Assembly: GCA_016293805.1 (NCBI GenBank)
Contig: JAEDDI010000035.1
Span: 1-18,561 of the forward strand
Length of the DNA: 18,561 nucleotides
Reading direction: 5' to 3'
From: Bacillota bacterium
GTDB taxonomy: Bacteria; Bacillota; Clostridia; Peptostreptococcales; Anaerovoracaceae
A model generated the notes under the pieces. It did no database searches and was not told the origin of the DNA. It saw nothing but the letters and a program-made list of their open reading frames with translations. Shown here piece after piece: positions 13,939 through 18,561 of this stretch. Each line of letters opens with the position of its first letter. Position 1 is the first letter of the stretch. The position numbers and the translations under genes are program-made.

Positions 13939-13967
13939 TTGACAAACAGAGTCTGAAATGATATCAT
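13939..13967 (+). promoter_or_regulatory. Strong promoter for cls
   Basis: TTGACA (13939-13944), a 17-base spacer and TATCAT (13962-13967), with an extended -10 TG at 13959-13960. Confidence 0.75.
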
Positions 13968-13997
13968 TATTTGTTAATACTTTAAAGGGGAAAATAG

Positions 13998-15461
13998 ATG
14001 GATAGATTTATTGAACTGGTCACATTTTCAAATGTGACAACTGCGATGCTCATCGTGAACTTTATTCTTGTTATAGGTCTTATTCTCGTAGAACGCAAGA
14101 ATCCGGACAGCACTCTTGCGTGGGCGCTTGTCCTGATGCTTTTGCCTGTAGTCGGAATTGTACTTTATCTTGTCTTTTCTCAGAATATCGCAAGAATGCA
14201 GATTTTCAGACTTACTGCAGATGAAAGGGAATACAATACAAACGCGGTAAACAAGCAGATTAAGGCCATTGAGGAAAAACAGTTTGAATATATAAAGGAT
14301 GAGACCAGGGATTGGGAGGAACTTGTCAAACTCAATCTTAAATACGGCAGTGACTATCTGACTCAGCATAATACAATCAGTATACTCAATGATGGAGTTG
14401 ATATGTTCGAGAGTCTGAAGAAGGATATACGCAGTGCAAAAAAATATATCAATATAGAGTATTTCATCATCAAGTGGGATGAGGTCGGAAGGGAACTGAT
14501 TGAACTTCTGACAGAGAAGGCAAAGCAGGGCGTAGAGGTAAGACTTCTGATGGATGCAATGGGAAGCCGAAAGATAAATCACAGAAGAATTAAGCCGCTG
14601 CTGGATGCCGGCGGAAAAGTGGGATTTTTCTTCAAGCCGAAGCTTAAGGTTATAATGATGAGAATCAATTACCGCAATCACAGAAAGCTGGTTGTAATCG
14701 ATGATGAGATAGGATACATAGGCGGGTTCAATATAGCAAGAGAGTATCTTGGACTTAAAGAAAAATTCGGATACTGGAGAGATACACATCTTCGAATTGA
14801 AGGAGAGGCAATCACTGATATTAATGCAAGGTTTGTTCTCGACTGGAGATATGTGTCAAATGAGATTATTGATATTAAGGAAATACTGAAGAAAGAGATT
14901 GTAAATGAAGGAAATTCAGCCGTTCAGATTGTTACAAGCGGACCTGATACCGAGAAGGAACAGATAAAGAGAGCATATATGAAGATGATTACATTTGCCG
15001 ATGATCATGTATATCTGCAGACACCGTATTTTGTTCCTGACGCGAGTATTCAGGAATCGCTTAAAATGGCTGCTCTTTCGGGAGTGGATGTGCGTGTTAT
15101 GATACCATGCATGCCTGACCATATTTTTGTATACTGGGCAACATATTCATATGTTGGGGAACTGCTCAGATCAGGTGTGAGAGTGTTCATATATGACAAT
15201 GGTTTTCTCCATGCAAAGACGTTGTGCTGCGACGGCATGGTTGCCAGCATAGGCTCGGCAAATTTTGACAACAGAAGTTTCAGGCTGAATTTTGAAGCAA
15301 ATGCCTTTGTTTATGACAGGGATATTGCTGAGAAAATGGATGTCATGTTTGAAGAGGATATGAAGCACTGCCATGAACTGACGCAGGAGCTTTATGACAA
15401 GAGGTCTGTCTGGATTAAGGTTAAGGAAGGAATTTCAAGACTGCTTTCCGCAGTTCTGTAG
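13998..15461 (+). CDS. cls: Cardiolipin synthase, phospholipase D family
   Basis: Makes cardiolipin from two phosphatidylglycerol molecules at the cytoplasmic membrane. The 487 aa protein starts with two transmembrane helices (about 13-33 and 39-60), with 'ERKNPDSTLAWALVL' between and into the second helix, as in Firmicute Cls. Both HKD motifs are intact: His228-Lys230-Asp235 in 'HRKLVVIDD', followed by 'GYIGGFN', and His405-Lys407-Asp412 in 'HAKTLCCD', followed by 'IGSANFDNRS'. Its length matches the family. AAAGGGG precedes the ATG. The M50 protease gene starts nine bases after its stop, so the two are probably one operon. Confidence 0.95.
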   Translation: MDRFIELVTFSNVTTAMLIVNFILVIGLILVERKNPDSTLAWALVLMLLPVVGIVLYLVFSQNIARMQIFRLTADEREYNTNAVNKQIKAIEEKQFEYIKDETRDWEELVKLNLKYGSDYLTQHNTISILNDGVDMFESLKKDIRSAKKYINIEYFIIKWDEVGRELIELLTEKAKQGVEVRLLMDAMGSRKINHRRIKPLLDAGGKVGFFFKPKLKVIMMRINYRNHRKLVVIDDEIGYIGGFNIAREYLGLKEKFGYWRDTHLRIEGEAITDINARFVLDWRYVSNEIIDIKEILKKEIVNEGNSAVQIVTSGPDTEKEQIKRAYMKMITFADDHVYLQTPYFVPDASIQESLKMAALSGVDVRVMIPCMPDHIFVYWATYSYVGELLRSGVRVFIYDNGFLHAKTLCCDGMVASIGSANFDNRSFRLNFEANAFVYDRDIAEKMDVMFEEDMKHCHELTQELYDKRSVWIKVKEGISRLLSAVL

Positions 15462-15470
15462 GAGGATAAT

Positions 15471-16181
15471 ATGCTTAAAAGAATAAACCCCATGATGCTC
15501 ATAATTCTGGCGCTTATGCTTGTTATGAATTTCCTTGATGGTGATTTTGACAATCCGAAGGAATGGCTGAGAAGCATGATAGTAATGCTTCCGGGCATTA
15601 TTGTCGGTCTTTCAATGCATGAGTTTTCCCATGGGATAGTATCGTACAGACTTGGGGATCCGACTCCGAAAGTACAGGGCAGGGTGACGGTCAATCCGCT
15701 CGCACATATTGATCCGCTGGGATTTATAGCGCTTCTGTTCTGCGGCTTCGGATGGGGAGTTCCTGTTGAGATTAATCCATCGTATTACAGACACAGAAGA
15801 AGGGATGAGTTCTTTGTTTCAATTGCTGGAGTTGCGATGAATCTTCTGATTGCGGTACTGTCTGCAGTTATACTGAGATTTATCCTGTATTCGCAGGCTG
15901 CAGAAACAGTGACAGGCGGTATTCTTGTCGATATATTTGTTCAGATGGCTGTAATCAATCTGGTACTTATGATATTCAATCTGATACCGGTTCCTCCTCT
16001 TGACGGATTCGGAATTCTTACGCAGGTTTTCAATTTGAGAAAATACAGCTGGTATGAAGTACTGTATAATAACGGAATGTGGATACTTCTTGCACTTATT
16101 ATATTCAATGTTACAGGAATGATAATATCGCCTGCTGTAAACAGTATCTGGAATATACTTGTAAATGCGATTATATATTAA
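15471..16181 (+). CDS. Site-2-type intramembrane metalloprotease (M50 family)
   Basis: A 236 aa multi-pass membrane protein with the zinc motif 'HEFSH' (50-54) in a hydrophobic segment and the second zinc ligand, Asp178, in 'NLIPVPPLDGFG' (170-181). Five or six hydrophobic segments are present. This is the compact YwhC/RipA-like branch without a PDZ domain. Such proteases cut membrane-bound substrates, but no anti-sigma factor or other obvious substrate is encoded nearby. AGGAGG lies just before the start. Sitting nine bases after cls, it may share that gene's strong promoter. The stop codon lies at the edge of a stem-loop that ends the unit. Confidence 0.9.
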   Translation: MLKRINPMMLIILALMLVMNFLDGDFDNPKEWLRSMIVMLPGIIVGLSMHEFSHGIVSYRLGDPTPKVQGRVTVNPLAHIDPLGFIALLFCGFGWGVPVEINPSYYRHRRRDEFFVSIAGVAMNLLIAVLSAVILRFILYSQAAETVTGGILVDIFVQMAVINLVLMIFNLIPVPPLDGFGILTQVFNLRKYSWYEVLYNNGMWILLALIIFNVTGMIISPAVNSIWNILVNAIIY

Positions 16182-16204
16182 AGAAGAGACAGAGCCTCTT
16201 CTTT
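16180..16204. terminator. Stem-loop between convergent M50 and U32 genes
   Basis: AAAGAAGAG (16180-16188) and CTCTTCTTT (16196-16204) form a perfect nine-base stem with a seven-base loop. It overlaps the M50 stop codon and ends two bases before the U32 stop codon. There is no long T-tract beyond the stem, so it may stabilise mRNA ends as well as terminate. Confidence 0.6.
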
Positions 16205-16206
16205 AG

Positions 16207-18318
16207 TTACACATATATGCGTACAAGCCTGTCCTTTGAAAGGCTGATGATTCTTTCGGGGTCAGGCATTTTTTCATCCGGTCTTATTGTAGTCTTGTGA
16301 GAAAAACTGTCGAATGACACTTTGTATCGCAAACCCATCCTGTCTGTTAAACTGTCTGTATTCATCTCATGCTCTGTAATCATCAGAGGAAATGCGCCTT
16401 CTGTCTGAGACGACGCGTTTTCAAGAGAATCAATGCAGTATGAAGCACCTTCACCTATATATACAGAAGATGTAAACCTGTTGGTTCTGTTAAGACCATA
16501 ATCCCCGAAGACAGTTATACCTGCTTCATGAAACGGTCTGATCCATGAAATGTTTCCTATATATATTCCTTTGTCTTTCTTTTTAAGAAATGAAACGATA
16601 TTATCAAAATCAGAACGCAGCCAGATGTCACAGGCGCCTTTTGTAACCTGTGGCAGGTATGGGACTGCATCGATATCGGGATTATCCATGCATTCACGCA
16701 GAGGAAGAACGGGAACTGCGTTCTCGTACTGCTTTGCCCGGCTCACTGCATTCAGATATGATGCAAGTGATTCGGCACAGATTTCCAGTCCGGGTGAAGG
16801 TTTCGGTTCATCAAAGGGCATTATCTTAGGGGTTATTTCTTCCCGTCTGAAACTCTCTGCTTTAAGCTGTGTGAGCTTGTCGAGAAGTTTTCTTCTGGCG
16901 CTGTTGAGTCTTGAGGCTGCCAGGAAAACGCCTTCATCTGCTGAAATTGTGCACTCTGTTATTTCAAAGGGTGTATCTCCTGTTTTTTTAAGCTGTCCTG
17001 CGATATATTCCTCGTCCGCAGCCTTGCTTTTCGCTTTTTCAACCGGAAGACCGTCCTCTACATACACTGATATTCCTGTCAGGTCATCAACTGCAGTAAG
17101 GCGAAGAGTATCGCCTTCAAGAGCGGTAAGCGTAACACTGATACCTGCTTTCTTTGATGGTCTGGCAAATGATGAAAGCATCTTTTCTGAAAGAGATTTT
17201 GAGACGATTCTGTAAACGCTGTCTCCCGGGTGTACATGACCTCTGATATCCCCCATGCGGATAAGGCCGCTGCCCAGTTGTTTCATATATGTGAGCGTCA
17301 TAGTCTCTCTTCCGTTTTCTGAATTAATTTCCAGCACATCGCCCATATCGGGCTTTGCAGTGCAGCATACATCTATAAGGCCTCTGTTATACTTTCTGAC
17401 TTCTCCGATATATACTCCCATGTTTTTCGGACTTGATCCTGAAAGCAGAGCGCTGCCGGGATCACCTGAAGCGTATCCTGTCATAAAACCGCCGCGATTG
17501 AACACCTGGAGGAGAGTTTCTCTGTCTTTTTCGTCAATGCGGTAGCGGTCACCTGACAGGGTCATGTCAATATATTTCCGGTAAATGGATGTAACGGCAG
17601 CGACATATTGAGGCGATTTCATTCTGCCTTCTATTTTGAATGAAGCAGCTCCTGCATCGACCAGCTGAGGAATAATATCAAGAGTGCATATGTCTTTCGG
17701 GCTTAATGGATAGCCGCTGCTGTATGGAAGTCTGCACGGCTGCGCACATGCGCCTCTGTTTCCTGATCTGCCGCCTATATATCTTGACAGCTGGCACTGG
17801 CCTGAATAACACATGCATAATGCGCCGTGGACGAATATTTCTATTTCTGTATCTGAAGCGCAGCATTCACGTATTTCGTCGAGTGAAAGTTCTCTTGCAG
17901 GAACTACGCGTTCATAACCAAGAGCTGCTGCTCTTCTTACGCCTTCGATATTGTATACGGTTGCCTGTGTGGAAAGGTGAAGAGGCAAGTCAGGGTAGTT
18001 CTCATGTATCAGTCTGCCAAGCCCCAGGTCCTGAATTATCAGGGCATCAGCTCCTGCAGAATACAGTTCTCCTGCATACGAAACAGCACGATCTATACTG
18101 TTATCATCAATCAGGGTGTTAAGTGCGATGTATGTCTTGACATTGCGCAGATGACCGTAGTCAATCATCTCTTTCAGTTCATCCGGTCTGAAGTTGTCTG
18201 CTTTCATTCTGGCGTTGAAAAGATGACCTCCTGCATAAACTGCATCTGCTCCGTTTTCAACTGCTGCTATGTATTGTTCTTTTCCTCCCGCAGGCGCGAG
18301 AAGTTCAGGTATTTTCAT
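16207..18318 (-). CDS. U32 family protein with DUF3656, RlhA-like (probable 23S rRNA cytidine hydroxylase)
   Basis: Although called 'peptidase U32' or collagenase-like, this architecture matches E. coli RlhA (YdcP), which hydroxylates C2501 of 23S rRNA; its relative TrhP (YegQ) hydroxylates tRNA. The 703 aa protein begins with the U32 barrel 'PELLAPAGGKEQY' (4-16). The U32 signature 'FVHGALCMCYSGQCQLS' spans 162-178. Cys168, Cys170, Cys175, Cys191 and Cys195 form a probable iron-sulfur or metal site. 'SFKIEGRMKSPQYVA' (226-240) and 'SPKNMGVYIGEV' (296-307) follow. A DUF3656 region lies at about 385-500, and a divergent C-terminal part at about 510-703. AGGAGA precedes the ATG on the minus strand (18331-18326). 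It is divergent from a probable rRNA operon promoter, which fits an rRNA-related role. Confidence 0.92.
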   Translation of the reverse strand: MKIPELLAPAGGKEQYIAAVENGADAVYAGGHLFNARMKADNFRPDELKEMIDYGHLRNVKTYIALNTLIDDNSIDRAVSYAGELYSAGADALIIQDLGLGRLIHENYPDLPLHLSTQATVYNIEGVRRAAALGYERVVPARELSLDEIRECCASDTEIEIFVHGALCMCYSGQCQLSRYIGGRSGNRGACAQPCRLPYSSGYPLSPKDICTLDIIPQLVDAGAASFKIEGRMKSPQYVAAVTSIYRKYIDMTLSGDRYRIDEKDRETLLQVFNRGGFMTGYASGDPGSALLSGSSPKNMGVYIGEVRKYNRGLIDVCCTAKPDMGDVLEINSENGRETMTLTYMKQLGSGLIRMGDIRGHVHPGDSVYRIVSKSLSEKMLSSFARPSKKAGISVTLTALEGDTLRLTAVDDLTGISVYVEDGLPVEKAKSKAADEEYIAGQLKKTGDTPFEITECTISADEGVFLAASRLNSARRKLLDKLTQLKAESFRREEITPKIMPFDEPKPSPGLEICAESLASYLNAVSRAKQYENAVPVLPLRECMDNPDIDAVPYLPQVTKGACDIWLRSDFDNIVSFLKKKDKGIYIGNISWIRPFHEAGITVFGDYGLNRTNRFTSSVYIGEGASYCIDSLENASSQTEGAFPLMITEHEMNTDSLTDRMGLRYKVSFDSFSHKTTIRPDEKMPDPERIISLSKDRLVRIYV

Positions 18319-18347
18319 AAGTGTTTCTCCTGTTGTGTACTGTCAAT

Positions 18348-18376
18348 ATTATATATCACTGTGTTAAATATTTGTA
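18348..18376 (-). promoter_or_regulatory. Promoter for the U32 gene
   Basis: On the minus strand a consensus TATAAT (18353-18348) with a poor -35 TACAAA (18376-18371) at 17 bases. Confidence 0.45.
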
Positions 18377-18397
18377 TAATATTTTGAAGAAAATCTA

Positions 18398-18426
18398 TTG
18401 ACACAGCAAAATCATTTTGGTAATAT
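18398..18426 (+). promoter_or_regulatory. Probable rrn promoter P1
   Basis: TTGACA (18398-18403), a 17-base spacer and TAATAT (18421-18426), with A/T-rich DNA upstream. Its transcript would begin with a GNRA-capped hairpin, CTGTC-GCGA-GACAG (18434-18447). Confidence 0.75.
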
Positions 18427-18475
18427 ATAAAAGCTGTCGCGAGACAGAGACTTTGCCGAATCGTTAAAAAAGTGC

Positions 18476-18504
18476 TTGACATGAGCGCATTACGATGGTA
18501 TAGT
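18476..18504 (+). promoter_or_regulatory. Probable rrn promoter P2
   Basis: TTGACA (18476-18481), a 17-base spacer and TATAGT (18499-18504). An A-run (18466-18471) lies just upstream as an UP-like element. Two strong promoters in tandem are typical of rRNA operons. Confidence 0.8.
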
Positions 18505-18561
18505 ATTTACTGTTCGCTACGGCGAATGAACATTGAAAACTTCATAGTGTAAAGATTTAGT
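18505..18561 (+). other. Probable rRNA operon leader with boxA-like antitermination site
   Basis: After P2 there is a perfect hairpin TTCGC-TACG-GCGAA (18513-18526). It is followed by TGAACATTGAAAAC (18527-18540), which resembles the NusB-boxA leader element 'ctTTGAAAACt' of Firmicute rrn operons. No 16S sequence is reached before the edge, so the gene itself is inferred. Confidence 0.7.

Noticed and set aside
14028..14789. Long minus-strand frame of 253 codons inside cls
   Set aside because: It is antisense to a secure gene with intact catalytic motifs and its translation resembles no family.
16550..17215. Plus-strand frame of 221 codons inside the U32 gene
   Set aside because: Serine- and arginine-rich antisense shadow of a well-supported gene; no ribosome binding site context.
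1..18561. CRISPR arrays, tRNA genes, insertion sequences, phage or toxin-antitoxin modules
   Set aside because: Reading the intergenic spaces I found no regular repeats, no tRNA-like cloverleaf ends, no transposase or integrase motifs and no toxin-antitoxin pair; gene spacing leaves little room for them.

Overview
This window looks like a piece of chromosome from an anaerobic low-to-moderate GC Firmicute, most likely a Clostridia member near Lachnospiraceae. The reasons are the AT-leaning composition with frequent AGA/AGG and ATA codons, strong AGGAG-type ribosome binding sites, near-consensus TTGACA/TATAAT promoters, a DUF5688 protein (which I know from Lachnospiraceae-type genomes), and a DUF2520 ketopantoate-reductase-type gene in place of panE. 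It is mostly housekeeping and metabolic DNA. I see no transposase, integrase, CRISPR array or tRNA gene.

Left part (1-4883): a serine acetyltransferase gene cut by the left edge (cysE) ends in a clear terminator. It is followed by cysK on its own promoter, so the two steps from serine to cysteine sit together. Next comes panG-panB-panC, a tight operon behind a strong promoter and an unexplained leader of about 120 nt. It makes pantothenate from ketoisovalerate and beta-alanine, but no panD is present. Cysteine and pantothenate are both precursors of coenzyme A.

Middle part (4884-11884): a membrane-anchored c-di-GMP phosphodiesterase with a decayed GGDEF domain lies on the minus strand. It is divergent from a HAD phosphatase translationally coupled to a shikimate-kinase-like P-loop kinase. 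Then come a small two-helix membrane protein, two unrecognised soluble proteins packed tightly against an acyltransferase-3 membrane protein, and a DUF5688 protein. This stretch holds the least understood genes and is the best place to look for something undescribed.

Right part (11885-18561): a free-standing carboxyltransferase subunit of the oxaloacetate decarboxylase / pyruvate carboxylase family without a biotin domain; a tiny zinc-ribbon protein; a UPF0213 GIY-YIG protein (minus); a cardiolipin synthase followed by a site-2-type M50 protease; and a U32 protein of the RlhA type (minus). The window ends in tandem strong promoters and a boxA-like leader that very probably belong to an rRNA operon whose 16S gene begins just past the right edge.

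Genes are dense: no interval longer than 300 bases lacks a gene. The longest is 18319-18561, which is filled by the U32 and rrn promoter region.
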